Shown here: positions 31,932 through 40,839 of the stretch, piece by piece | Numbering within the stretch: position 1 is the stretch's first letter | How the letters are laid out: each line of letters starts with the position of its first letter | DNA from: Selenomonadaceae bacterium | Lineage (GTDB): Bacteria; Bacillota; Negativicutes; Selenomonadales; Selenomonadaceae | Length of the DNA: 48,617 bases | Assembly: GCA_017470715.1 (NCBI GenBank) | Contig: JAFUYE010000039.1 | Coordinates: 1-48,617 of the forward strand | Reading direction: 5' to 3' | Made by a program: the position numbers and the translations under genes | The notes under the pieces: model-generated | What the model saw: the letters and a program-made list of their open reading frames with translations, nothing else | Databases searched by the model: none | What the model was told of the DNA's origin: nothing

Positions 31932-32759
31932 TTTCAGTTCGGTCAAGAATTCTTCAAACGGCAAGCCGTAATTCCACGGCAGATTTAATTTTTCGGCGTG
32001 CGAAATGCATTTGCCGACGAAATCGGCTGCCTTGCGTGTCGCGTCAACCAAATTTTCGCCGTTGAGCCAAGACGCCGCAACAACCGCAAAAAACGCATCG
32101 CCCGCACCGGAACGGTCGCCGCCGATTTTTTTCGACATGAACAAACTATTTTGCCCGCGGTCGAAAATAAAATTCGCAATGTTTGTGCCGTCGTCGAAGT
32201 CAAGCGCAACGCCTGTGATAATCACACGCCCGCCGCGAGTTTTCGCCGCAATGTTCGCCGCCAAAGTCGCAAGTTCCGAATCGCTGATAATTCCGTCCGC
32301 AGGATACGCGACGCCCAAAAGTTCACAAGCCTCCGTCAAATTCGGCGTGACAAGGTCGGCAAATTCCAAAAGCCCGCGCAGATTTCGACACATTTCACGC
32401 GTGTAAGATTTGTAAATTTTTCCGTGGTCGCCCATGACGGGATCTACAATCACCGTTGCGGAAAAATTTTTTAGGTAACGGCGAACAATTTCAATCTGCG
32501 CGGCACTGCCGAAAAATCCCGTCGCAAGCGCGTCGAACGTCAAATTATTTTTTCGCCAACTGTCGATATAATTTTCCATGCGGTCGGTGAAGTCGTCCAG
32601 AAAATAATTCGGAAAGCCCGTATGAACCGATAACAACGCGGTCGGCAACGGACAGACTTGAATTTTCAGCGCGGAAATTATCGGCAACTCAACCGTCACC
32701 GAACACCGCCCGAAGCCCGTTACGTCGTTGATTAATGCAAGTCGTTTTTGTTTAAGCAT
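31929..32759 (-). CDS. Pyridoxal/pyridoxamine kinase-like protein (ribokinase superfamily)
   Basis: 276 residues from ATG 32759. Start RLALINDVTGFGRCSVTVELP, TVIVDPVMGDHGKIY, LVTPNLTEACELLG and the catalytic GGDRSGAGDAFFAV match the PdxY/PdxK group, which phosphorylates B6 vitamers with ATP; the Asp in GAGDAF is the catalytic base. Related HMP kinases (ThiD) are the alternative. It overlaps queF by 8 bp and is the last gene of the tsaD operon. Confidence 0.88.
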   Translation of the reverse strand: MLKQKRLALINDVTGFGRCSVTVELPIISALKIQVCPLPTALLSVHTGFPNYFLDDFTDRMENYIDSWRKNNLTFDALATGFFGSAAQIEIVRRYLKNFSATVIVDPVMGDHGKIYKSYTREMCRNLRGLLEFADLVTPNLTEACELLGVAYPADGIISDSELATLAANIAAKTRGGRVIITGVALDFDDGTNIANFIFDRGQNSLFMSKKIGGDRSGAGDAFFAVVAASWLNGENLVDATRKAADFVGKCISHAEKLNLPWNYGLPFEEFLTELK

Positions 32760-33189
32760 GGCGGTCAACCAGAATTTTTTTCGCCATCGACTCGAATTCA
32801 CCGCGCCCGTAGTTGACGAACGGCACGATTGAAATTCCGCCGCGAACGCTGAAAAGTCCTTCGACTTCAAGATAACGCGGCTCAAGAAGTTTAATCAGGT
32901 CGTCGGCAATCGTGTTTACAACGTCTTCGTGAAAAGTTCCGTGGTTGCGAAAACTCGTCAGATAAAGTTTCAGACTTTTGCTCTCGACCAAAAATTTATC
33001 GGGCACGTAACGGATTTTAATCGTCGCGTAATCGGGCTGATGAGTTATCGGGCAAAGGCAGGTAAATTCGTCGCTGGTCAACGTCACGAAATAATCGCGG
33101 TGACTGTTGACGTTCGGAATCGCCTCCAAAAATTCGGGCGAATAATCGTATTTGTAATCGGTTGTCTTGCCGAGATTTTTTAATTCCAT
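32752..33189 (-). CDS. queF: NADPH-dependent 7-cyano-7-deazaguanine reductase
   Basis: 145 residues from ATG 33189, seven bases after GGGAG. FTCLCPITHQPDYATI holds the catalytic cysteine; LVESKSLKLYLTSFRNHGTF is the QueF signature. It reduces preQ0 to preQ1 in queuosine synthesis. No other que gene is nearby; it sits between an acid phosphatase and a B6 kinase-like gene in an operon headed by tsaD. Confidence 0.96.
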   Translation of the reverse strand: MELKNLGKTTDYKYDYSPEFLEAIPNVNSHRDYFVTLTSDEFTCLCPITHQPDYATIKIRYVPDKFLVESKSLKLYLTSFRNHGTFHEDVVNTIADDLIKLLEPRYLEVEGLFSVRGGISIVPFVNYGRGEFESMAKKILVDRHA

Positions 33190-33206
33190 GTGAGGTCTCC
33201 CGTAGT

Positions 33207-34343
33207 TCAATTTATAAATCTGCCGTCAAGAATTCGTGCGTCGGAAAGTCTTTGCAACACGTCCGAAAGTTTATAAATTCCGTCCGCGTCAACCGTTTGC
33301 AGCCCGCGAAGTTTCAGCAGAACTTTCATCGGCGGGTTGTCGAGCGTGAGCATTTCGCGATTGACAATCTGCGCGGTCGACGGATAAACCAAACTCAAGC
33401 GGGCATATTCGTTGCCGTCACTGCCGCGAAATTTCTTGATGACAATTTTTGACGCAATCGGCACGCGCCATTCAATCGTACCCGGCAAAGTGTATTCTTC
33501 AACTTGCAAAGCCGTCAACACGTTGGAAATATTGCTGTCGTGTCCGCAAATGAAACTGAACTTGCGGTCGGGCGTTTCGAGTTCGTCGGAAATTACGGCA
33601 AGCATCGGAGCCGCGAAAACTTTTGCGCCAATCGGGCGGTCGAAGTTGCTGTTAATCAACAGGGAAGAAATTTTCGCAACGTCGCGCATTTCGGCATCGC
33701 TGTAAGAAACTTTCCCGTCGTAATAATCCATAAGAATTCCGTCGGCGGCAAGATTAAGTTTTTTCACGGAACCTTGAGTTTCCCATTCGGCGGCTTCGGT
33801 GCGAAGTTTCATCTTGTAAAAATCGTCGGGATTGAATTTTTCGCCGCTGAGACGTTCGACGGTTGCAATCGCCGGACGCACGTCGTTGAGCAATTTTTTC
33901 CAATCGGCTTCGGCTGAAAGTTTTTTCGTGAATGCGGGATCTGTCGGCGGCAGAAAAACTCTGTCCTTTTGCCCCAAGGCGCGATGATATTCAATCGGGA
34001 TGTTCGCTATCGGGAACGCGCCCGCAGAAAAATATTTCGCCGTTGCGATTGTCCGCTGATAGGAATTCGCGTAGAAACGAACTTCGTTTGCCGACGGCTG
34101 AGCGTTTTTCGGGAACAAGCCTTGCGCTCTGAGACGTGCCTCGAAATATTGTCCCATGAGCGTTTCCATTTCGCCGCCGCGCAACGTCAAAAGTCCTCGG
34201 TCGTCACCGGCTTTGAGCGAATAGCGCAGGTTGTGACGGCTGACGACTACAACCTGTTCAAGTTGATATTCCGTTGCGTACGCGGCAGACAAAAATGTTA
34301 CCGTGACGACGAAGAATACCAATACCGACAAAAATTTTTTCAT
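33207..34343 (-). CDS. Secreted histidine acid phosphatase (Agp-like)
   Basis: 378 residues from ATG 34343 with GAGGAG upstream. Signal peptide about 1-23. Branch-2 histidine phosphatase: VVVSRHNLRYSLK with RHNxR as in E. coli glucose-1-phosphatase (instead of RHGxR), and the proton-donor motif FICGHDSNISN. Likely a periplasmic sugar phosphatase or phytase-like enzyme. Starts 12 bp after the tsaD stop. Confidence 0.9.
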   Translation of the reverse strand: MKKFLSVLVFFVVTVTFLSAAYATEYQLEQVVVVSRHNLRYSLKAGDDRGLLTLRGGEMETLMGQYFEARLRAQGLFPKNAQPSANEVRFYANSYQRTIATAKYFSAGAFPIANIPIEYHRALGQKDRVFLPPTDPAFTKKLSAEADWKKLLNDVRPAIATVERLSGEKFNPDDFYKMKLRTEAAEWETQGSVKKLNLAADGILMDYYDGKVSYSDAEMRDVAKISSLLINSNFDRPIGAKVFAAPMLAVISDELETPDRKFSFICGHDSNISNVLTALQVEEYTLPGTIEWRVPIASKIVIKKFRGSDGNEYARLSLVYPSTAQIVNREMLTLDNPPMKVLLKLRGLQTVDADGIYKLSDVLQRLSDARILDGRFIN

Positions 34344-34354
34344 GATAAATCTCC

Positions 34355-35359
34355 TCACAATCCCAGATTCGGCACGGCATTAAGTGTCGAGTCCGCGAAA
34401 TTTTTTTCGAGCGATTGATAATAGCCGCGACAAGCAATCATCGCCGCGTTGTCCGTGCAAAGAATTTTCGACGGGTAAAAAAATTCAAAGCCGCGACGTT
34501 GACAGGCTTCGCGCAAAGTTTTTTCGAGTGACGAATTTGCCGCAACTCCGCCCGCCAAAACGATTTTGTTCAGCTTGAATTTGTCCGCCGCCGACAAAGT
34601 TTTTTCGGCAAGCGTATCGACAACCGTCCGCTGAAAACTCGCCGCAACGTCCGCCGCGTTAATCGATTCGCCTTTCATCTGCGCGGTGTTCAAAAAATTT
34701 AAAACCGCCGACTTCAAGCCGCTGAAACTGAAATCGTAGCCGTCAACTTTCGCGTGCGGAAATTTTATGGCAGTCGCGTCGCCCGTCTTCGCGAGCTTGT
34801 CAATTTCGGGTCCGCCGGGGTAAGGCAAGCCCATGACGCGTGCAATTTTGTCGAAGGCTTCACCCGCCGCGTCGTCGCGTGACTGACCCAAAAGTTCAAA
34901 GCGATTGTAATCGAACATGTGAATCAGCGCGGTGTGTCCGCCCGAAACGACCAATGCCAAAAACGGCGGTTCAAGTTCGGGCGTGCTTAAAAAGTTCGCG
35001 AAGATGTGACCTTCAAGATGATTGACGGCAACGAGCGGAATTTTCAACGCGTAAGCCAAACTTTTCGCCACAGACAAACCGACGAGCAACGCGCCCGCAA
35101 GACCGGGACCGAACGTCACCGCAATTTGGTTTATGTCGCCGAGTTCGACGTTTGCTTTCGTCAACGCTTCGTCGATAACGGGCATGATGTTGACGATGTG
35201 TTTTCGCGACGCGATTTCGGGCACGACGCCGCCGAATTTTTGATGCAACGGAATTTGCGTCGAGATGACGTTCGACAAAAGTTCGCGTCCGCCGCGCAGG
35301 ACAGCCGCCGCAGTTTCGTCGCAACTTGTTTCGATACCGAGTGTTAAAATTTTATCCAT
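34355..35359 (-). CDS. tsaD: tRNA t6A37 threonylcarbamoyltransferase subunit
   Basis: 334 residues from ATG 35359 with AGGAG six bases upstream. ASKHA-fold: LGIETSCDETAAAVL, metal-binding HLEGHIFA, LVVSGGHTALIH, DDAAGEAFDKIARVMGLPYPGG and CTDNAAMIA. It transfers threonylcarbamoyl to A37 of ANN-decoding tRNAs, the substrate later methylthiolated by MtaB, which is also in this window. First gene of a four-gene operon; a 21-codon ORF precedes it. Confidence 0.97.
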   Translation of the reverse strand: MDKILTLGIETSCDETAAAVLRGGRELLSNVISTQIPLHQKFGGVVPEIASRKHIVNIMPVIDEALTKANVELGDINQIAVTFGPGLAGALLVGLSVAKSLAYALKIPLVAVNHLEGHIFANFLSTPELEPPFLALVVSGGHTALIHMFDYNRFELLGQSRDDAAGEAFDKIARVMGLPYPGGPEIDKLAKTGDATAIKFPHAKVDGYDFSFSGLKSAVLNFLNTAQMKGESINAADVAASFQRTVVDTLAEKTLSAADKFKLNKIVLAGGVAANSSLEKTLREACQRRGFEFFYPSKILCTDNAAMIACRGYYQSLEKNFADSTLNAVPNLGL

Positions 35360-35417
35360 GAAGTCTCCTAAATTGAGCTTTGCCGATTGACGACAACATT
35401 TGAGCAATGATAAACAC
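35352..35417 (-). CDS. possible 21-residue leader peptide of tsaD
   Basis: GTG at 35417 lies seven bases after a strong GGGAGG and reads MFIIAQMLSSIGKAQFRRLHG before a TAA that overlaps the tsaD start by 8 bp. The arrangement would permit translational coupling. No homologue is known to me, so this is only a candidate. Confidence 0.3.
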   Translation of the reverse strand: MFIIAQMLSSIGKAQFRRLHG

Positions 35418-35431
35418 AAAAATTCCTCCCA

Positions 35432-35545
35432 CAAAATTGTACTGTGTTAAACTGCGTCATTGTACCGCGAAAATTTCATCTTGAAAAGATTTTGGGCAAA
35501 AAAATTGCCGCCGCGATTGTTTACGACAGCAACAAAAAATTTTTT
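35432..35545. repeat. STAND-associated flank repeat, copy A
   Basis: Downstream of the first STAND gene. The half at 35432-35485 (CAAAATTGTACTG...TACCGCGAAAATTT) and the core at 35498-35545 (AAAATTGCCGCCGCGATTGT, then ACGACAGCAACAAAAA) match copy B (41887-42037); the core also matches copy C at 40142. Confidence 0.75.
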
Positions 35546-35551
35546 CGACGT

Positions 35552-38500
35552 TCAGTTGACTTCTAAGCCGAAATTTTTACACAAGGCAGCAAGTCCGCCG
35601 TTGAAACCCGCGCCGACCGCGTTGAATCGCCATGCGCCTTTGTAACGATAAATTTCTCCGACGACAATCGCCGTTTCGTTCGTGAATTCGTCCGTCAAGT
35701 CGAAGTGCAAAATTTCTTTACGCGTTGTCTCGTCGACAATGCGGGCAGAAATTTTTACGCCGCTGAAATTTTGTTTGCGATTGTCCGCGTCGTAAATCGT
35801 CAACGTGAAGGAAATATTCGCAACGGTGTCGGAAATTTTTTTAAGCTCAACTTGCATTGTCGCCCGCCCGTCACCGTCAAGATATTTCACGCCGCCGGCT
35901 TCTTTGTTGCCGTAGAAAATAAAATCTTCGTCCGCGTGCGCTTTGCCGTCCGTGCTGAGCAGGAACGCCGAGGCGTCAATTTCCAAAGCCGTGTCGCTCT
36001 CCCAACGAAAATCAACGGCGAGTTTGTCGAGCGCAGAATTATTTTTCGCAAGCGGCACGCGCTGACCTTTGCGCAGGTTGAGCGATTCGCTTGTGTCAAT
36101 TTCCGTCGTTGAAATTTTTTCGGGCGAATCCTCTTCCGCTGTTGAAGTTTCTTCGGGCGAATCCTCTTCCGCTGTTGAAGTTTCGTCAGGCGAATCCTCT
36201 TCCGCTGTTGAAATTTCTTCGGGCGAATCATTTTCCGCTGTTGAAGTTTCTTCGTCGTCATTTTTGAAATACGCGGCGAACAGTTCATCGAATTTTGTCA
36301 AAGCCTGCGCGTCGCCGTTGATTTTTCTGCGAACGAAGACCATGAATTCCAAATTTTTTTTCGTCCAAAAATCGTCCGCGCCGAAAGCTTCGAGAAAGGC
36401 ATTAATCGCTTCAAGAAGTTTAATTCGTCCCGCCGTAGCTTCGTCGTGTCGACCGACTTTGTCGAGTTCGGCCGCCGCGTTAAAATCTAAACCAATAATA
36501 ACGCCATAGCCTTGACGATAAAGTTCGTTTCTGTTCGCAGTATTCATTCTGAAATTTTCACGCCAGAGGTCAACAATTTTTGCGCGCAGATTAAGTTCGT
36601 CGACAAATTTTCCCGCGTCGTGAAGAATATCTGCAAGGTTTTTATTTTCCTCGATTGTGTCAACGTTCGAAGGACCGCGATTTTTTTCCGTAATGGCGAC
36701 GCTCTCTCGGCAGTACTGTTCGGCTTTATCGTAATCTTTCAGTTGCTTGCAGACCTGAATTAAACTGTACAAGGCGTTCAAAGTTTCTTGGGAACCTTCC
36801 TCACGACAGAAAGCCCGAATTTTTTCGCGCCAAATTAATTCGTCGGAATAATTTCTCGCGTCCCGAAATATTCGGGCGATTTTTTTCATCGTGTCAAGAA
36901 TTTCTTGGTCGGCGGGTGCAGAATCTTTTTCGAGAAACTCAAGACGTTCTTGATACTTTTCAACGGCGGCGGAACTGTCACCATTGCGATAGAGAAATTC
37001 GGCGTGTTCGCTCAACGTCCGCGAAAAATCTGCGCGGCTCGCGGGACGTTTTTGCTTATAGAAGTCTTCGATTTCATCAAACAGCCGATTATATTCTGCG
37101 CGCTTATCAATGTCGGATAAACGTTTTTGGTAAATCCGTGTCAACCATTCCGATTTAGCTTTGATAATTTCTGCCTCGTCGACATTGGGTTTTCGCTCGA
37201 TAAGCAGAAAAATTTTTCGATCAAGCTCGTTTTTTTCTTCATCGTTTGATATGAATTTACGCATTTCGTTTAGCGTTGCAATGGCGGCGTCATAATCTTC
37301 GACCGGCTCGCGACAAGTTTGCTCGACAATGGCGTTGACAGTTGGATTGATTTTATTTTCCCAACGCCTTGCGTCTGTCGGTTGTCCTGCAGATTTCAAG
37401 TACTCGACCAAAGTTTTAATAAGCTCAACGATTTTTTTGTCGGACTTGTCGACGGCTTCAATGCGGCGTTTCAAATCGTCGGTGAGATTTTTATAAAAGT
37501 CCGTGACATCTTTGCCGCGACCGAGCTTGTTTAAAATTTTCGCGAAGTCTTTGAGCTGACCGGACGGAATGTTTCGTTCGGTTTTTTGGCAGAGCGCAAA
37601 GTATTGACGATAGCGTTCAGCTTTTTCTTCGAGATGTTCTTTGTCGGAAAATTTTCCCAGCGTTCCGATAAATTCGATAAGCGCGCCGATAAGTTTTTGG
37701 TCGTCGTCGTTGGCGGTTTCGTAAAACGCGACAATTTTTTTCAAAAGCGGCAGAGCCTCTTCAAACTTCTTGAGACGTTTAAGATCCGCCGAAAAAGATT
37801 TTGCCGCGTTGATAAATTTTTCGCCGTCGTGCTCGTCGAAAAGTTCAAAAATCTGCCGCCGAATTGCAAACGCTTCGTTTTGTCTGTCGCCGTTTTCAAG
37901 TGCTTTCGACAAAGATTTTTTCGCGTCAATGATTCTGTCGTCGCGCTTGTCAGGATAATAATTTTCGCATTCGGCAACAATTTCCTCACGCAACGGAATT
38001 TCATCCGTGTAGTGTTTTAATTTACGGCGCACGTCGGCAAGCGTCGTCATCACCGAAATTTTTATCGGACGTTCGTCGTCGCGCAGAGAAATTTTTTCGA
38101 CTTTGTCATAAGCCGCCGTCGCAAGTTCGAGAGCTTCTTTGGTTCTGCCTTGTGAGAAACTGAGCGAGCCGCGACGACTTTGGAAGTAAGCGGACGGCAA
38201 AGTTTCAGTGTCGCCGACTTTGATGAAAAATTTTTTAACGACAGCTTCAAGCGTTGAATTATCGAAACGTCTTTCCAACGGCTCAAGATTTTCGCGGTAA
38301 AGCGTCATTAATTCTTCGGGCGCGTCGGTCGTGCGCAAAATAATATCGCTCCACATGCCGAAATAAAAATCGGGCTTGCTGCCTTTGTCGTACCAACGCC
38401 GTTGATTTTCGTCGAAAAATTTTTTGAAGTAAACATTGGCGGCGTCGCGAATCTTGACGAAAAGATTTCGGCAGGTAACGTCGACTTTGAGGCTTTGGAA

Positions 38501-39973
38501 AAAGAACGCGTCAATCGTCCTGTCGAACGTGTAAATTTCGTCGTCGTCGAGGCTCTGCGAATTAGCGCGGGCGAACAAATTTTTAATGCGCTTGTAGGTG
38601 ACATTGTTGAGATTGTCAATCACGGCGGCGGCAATTTCGTCCGTCCAGCGGTTCAAAATGCACAGGCATTGCGTCAGATATTGTCCGTTATCGTCGAGAG
38701 TGCCGACGGCGCGTTCAATGATTTTGTCTTTGTTCTCGCCGAAATCTTTAATGCGCGGCAACCGGCTTTTGGAAATGTTGTCGTAAGTGATTGAACAGGT
38801 GTGCAGATAAAACGGATGCCCGCCCGTGAGTTTGTAAAGTTCGCGGCGAAGATTTTCTTCCTTGACGCCGACCTGTTTCAAATATTCGTTCGACCATTTT
38901 TCGTCGAAAACGTCGACCGTGGTATTTTTGACGAATCTATTGCCCGCAAGATTCACCTCGCCGATTTTGCTGAGCGGGTATCTGCCGGCGATAATCCACA
39001 TGACACGAGCGGCGGCCAAAAGTTTGCCGACCCACCAATCGACGGGCACATCGCGATTTTCGGAAAGCAATCGAACAGTTTTTTTACTGCCGCGTTCTTC
39101 ACCCGTCAAAACTTCGTATGTGTCTAGAAAGACAATCAAATCGGTGTTGTTTTCTTCCAGCCAAAACGAAAGATCTTGCGCGAACAGCGTCGGCAAAAAT
39201 TCTTTGATGTAAGCGGGTTCGTCTTCAGCGTTGAGCTTTTCCAGTTTTTTTGCCGCGTTCCCGTAAGACTTATTGCCTTTCCGATCTGCTGTTTCGAGGC
39301 GCGACTTCTGCTCACGTTTGGCAATTTTCTTGTCGATAAAATCCAAGACATACTTGCCCAATTTGACGACCGGCGTAATTTCCGTAATGCCTTCAGCGAT
39401 ACTTTTTACGCCTTCGCCGAGAGTTTGCAGACCTTCAACAAAAATATCTTCGTCCACAACAGTTTTACCGGCTTTTATCGCGGCCGAAGTTTTATCCTGA
39501 GTACTGAATGCTTTAGAAATATTTTTTTTGACCGAGCGCAAAGTCGAGCTGCTTTCCAACACGGCTTTTTGTTGCTCCGGGCTGACGAATTCGCCGCTTT
39601 TCTTCGCAAGACAAATGCAACCTTTGTCGAACAGCGGGAACTCCATTTGATAATTTTCGCTCAATTTTTTTCGCAAAGCTTTGAGCGTGCCGACCATATT
39701 GGTGCCGTTGTCCATAAAGTCATGGCGAACGAACTTTTTGCCGTACTGTTCGGCGAGCTTTTCAAATTCGTCAAACAAAAGTGTCTTGCCAATACCGCCG
39801 ACACCCGAATAAATCCACAAAACTCCGCCGGCGTCAATGCTTACTGTGGTCTTTGGGGTCAAGTACAAGTCAAAAGCATTTCGTTGGATTTCGCGGTCGA
39901 CAAATTTTTTGCCGAAAGATTCGTTTTCGCTTGAGTTCTGCGCAATGTCGTTGTCTTCAACAAAATTACTCAT
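35552..39973 (-). CDS. STAND-type NTPase with TPR arm and C-terminal TerD domain
   Basis: 1473 residues from ATG 39973 (GGAGG seven bases upstream). Entry motif FVDREIQRNAF, Walker A GVGGIGKT (57-64), Walker B DLIVFLDTYE (278-287), arginine strand MWIIAGRYPLS and LTGGHPFYL form a STAND ATPase module. A winged-helix and long TPR-like helical arm follow (about 480-1230). An 11-residue repeat linker (STAEEDSPEET x4) joins a full TerD domain at 1297-1473: LRKGQRVPLAKN, EIDASAFLLSTDGKAHAD, DFIFYGN, YDADNRKQNF, ETAIVVGEIYRYKGAWRF, GGLAALC. TerD domains bind calcium and belong to Ter stress/conflict systems. A defence or stress-sensing role is inferred. No N-terminal effector is present. It has its own promoter. 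Confidence 0.92.
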   Translation of the reverse strand: MSNFVEDNDIAQNSSENESFGKKFVDREIQRNAFDLYLTPKTTVSIDAGGVLWIYSGVGGIGKTLLFDEFEKLAEQYGKKFVRHDFMDNGTNMVGTLKALRKKLSENYQMEFPLFDKGCICLAKKSGEFVSPEQQKAVLESSSTLRSVKKNISKAFSTQDKTSAAIKAGKTVVDEDIFVEGLQTLGEGVKSIAEGITEITPVVKLGKYVLDFIDKKIAKREQKSRLETADRKGNKSYGNAAKKLEKLNAEDEPAYIKEFLPTLFAQDLSFWLEENNTDLIVFLDTYEVLTGEERGSKKTVRLLSENRDVPVDWWVGKLLAAARVMWIIAGRYPLSKIGEVNLAGNRFVKNTTVDVFDEKWSNEYLKQVGVKEENLRRELYKLTGGHPFYLHTCSITYDNISKSRLPRIKDFGENKDKIIERAVGTLDDNGQYLTQCLCILNRWTDEIAAAVIDNLNNVTYKRIKNLFARANSQSLDDDEIYTFDRTIDAFFFQSLKVDVTCRNLFVKIRDAANVYFKKFFDENQRRWYDKGSKPDFYFGMWSDIILRTTDAPEELMTLYRENLEPLERRFDNSTLEAVVKKFFIKVGDTETLPSAYFQSRRGSLSFSQGRTKEALELATAAYDKVEKISLRDDERPIKISVMTTLADVRRKLKHYTDEIPLREEIVAECENYYPDKRDDRIIDAKKSLSKALENGDRQNEAFAIRRQIFELFDEHDGEKFINAAKSFSADLKRLKKFEEALPLLKKIVAFYETANDDDQKLIGALIEFIGTLGKFSDKEHLEEKAERYRQYFALCQKTERNIPSGQLKDFAKILNKLGRGKDVTDFYKNLTDDLKRRIEAVDKSDKKIVELIKTLVEYLKSAGQPTDARRWENKINPTVNAIVEQTCREPVEDYDAAIATLNEMRKFISNDEEKNELDRKIFLLIERKPNVDEAEIIKAKSEWLTRIYQKRLSDIDKRAEYNRLFDEIEDFYKQKRPASRADFSRTLSEHAEFLYRNGDSSAAVEKYQERLEFLEKDSAPADQEILDTMKKIARIFRDARNYSDELIWREKIRAFCREEGSQETLNALYSLIQVCKQLKDYDKAEQYCRESVAITEKNRGPSNVDTIEENKNLADILHDAGKFVDELNLRAKIVDLWRENFRMNTANRNELYRQGYGVIIGLDFNAAAELDKVGRHDEATAGRIKLLEAINAFLEAFGADDFWTKKNLEFMVFVRRKINGDAQALTKFDELFAAYFKNDDEETSTAENDSPEEISTAEEDSPDETSTAEEDSPEETSTAEEDSPEKISTTEIDTSESLNLRKGQRVPLAKNNSALDKLAVDFRWESDTALEIDASAFLLSTDGKAHADEDFIFYGNKEAGGVKYLDGDGRATMQVELKKISDTVANISFTLTIYDADNRKQNFSGVKISARIVDETTRKEILHFDLTDEFTNETAIVVGEIYRYKGAWRFNAVGAGFNGGLAALCKNFGLEVN
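36108..36254 (-). repeat. 33-bp tandem repeat (four units plus a partial)
   Basis: Units at 36108-36140, 36141-36173, 36174-36206 and 36207-36239, with a partial unit to 36254. Coding strand gives the acidic 11-residue repeat STAEEDSPEET between the TPR arm and the TerD domain. Units 2 and 3 differ by only two bases. Confidence 0.9.
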
Positions 39974-40023
39974 GTGTTCACCTCCGATTTTTGGCACAAG
40001 AAATATTTTTATCTTCGCGAAAG

Positions 40024-40052
40024 AATTTTATAAACTTCAATCGATTTGGTCA
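40024..40052 (-). promoter_or_regulatory. promoter of the TerD-STAND gene
   Basis: Minus strand -35 TTGACC (40047-40052), 17-base spacer, -10 TAAAAT (40024-40029), about 50 bases upstream of the start codon. Among the best promoter matches in the window. Confidence 0.7.
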
Positions 40053-40058
40053 AGCTTG

Positions 40059-40091
40059 TAAAAAAATTGCCGCTGCCCGCTTTAAAAGCGG
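40059..40091 (-). terminator. possible terminator after trmB
   Basis: Seven-bp stem CCCGCTT / AAGCGGG (40075-40081 with 40085-40091), three-base loop; on the minus strand a T-run begins about eight bases after the stem, which is further than usual. Confidence 0.4.
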
Positions 40092-40141
40092 GAGAACAAT
40101 TTGGTCAGTCGCCAAATTCCAAAAAAGTTTTCATCATGCCG

Positions 40142-40184
40142 AAAAAAATTGCCGCCGCGATTGTTCACGACGACAAAAATTTTT
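40142..40184. repeat. STAND-associated flank repeat, copy C
   Basis: AAAAAAATTGCCGCCGCGAT followed by TGTTCACGACGACAAAAATT, same orientation as copy A (35498) and copy B (42003). With copy A it brackets the TerD-STAND gene and its promoter. A second, partial copy begins at 40060. The 243-bp gap otherwise holds the promoter and hairpin; no gene seen. Confidence 0.65.
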
Positions 40185-40216
40185 ATTCGGTTGTGCCGAT
40201 TCCTAAAAGCTGACAG

Positions 40217-40837
40217 TTAAAATTTCGCCACACAGAAATTAATCGGGACGCCCGCCGCGCTGAATTTCGTTTCGTATTCCGTGCGAATATTGTCGGCAGG
40301 CTCATTCGCGTGCAAGTCGTTCGTCACGTCGCGAACGGTCATGCCCGCCGTTGCGAATTGTTCAAGCGAAAAATCAAACAGTCCGCGATTGTCCGTCTTG
40401 AAAAAAATTTCTCCGTCGGGCGCAAGAATTTTCCTGTACAAGTCCAAAAATGATACGTAAGTCAAGCGACGTTTGGCGTGCCGCTTTTTCGGCCACGGGT
40501 CGCAGAAATTTATATACAGCCTGTCGACTGCGTGTTCCGCGAAAAGTTCGGCAATGTTGCTCACGTCGAAGACAATCAATCGAACGTTGTTTAAATTTTT
40601 TTCGTGAACTTTGCGCGCCGCCGTCAAAACAACCGTAGCTTCAACTTCGAGCCCGATAAAATTTATCTGCGGATTGCGTTCGGCGATTTGCGTGATAAAG
40701 TCGCCTTTGCCCGTGCCGAGTTCGACATAAAGTTTCCGCGATAAATCTTTCTGAACGGGTTGCACGTCGCCGACCGTCACGAAGTCCGCGAACGCCTGTA
40801 ATTTTTCGTCAGTGTGAGGCTTTTTCCTCAGCCGCAA
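40217..40837 (-). CDS. trmB: tRNA (guanine-N7-)-methyltransferase
   Basis: 206 residues. SAM motif VELGTGKGDFITQIAERNP, TrmB signature INFCDPWPKKRHAKRRL and C-terminal TEYETKFSAAGVPINF. Makes m7G46 in tRNA. TTG start seven bases after GGAGG, which lies in the end of aroF; the two are co-transcribed. Confidence 0.96.
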   Translation of the reverse strand: MRLRKKPHTDEKLQAFADFVTVGDVQPVQKDLSRKLYVELGTGKGDFITQIAERNPQINFIGLEVEATVVLTAARKVHEKNLNNVRLIVFDVSNIAELFAEHAVDRLYINFCDPWPKKRHAKRRLTYVSFLDLYRKILAPDGEIFFKTDNRGLFDFSLEQFATAGMTVRDVTNDLHANEPADNIRTEYETKFSAAGVPINFCVAKF

Positions 40838-40839
40838 AA

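Noticed and set aside
36108-36254. Possible CRISPR array
   Set aside because: The 33-bp units are contiguous with no spacers and encode an in-frame peptide linker, so this is a coding minisatellite.
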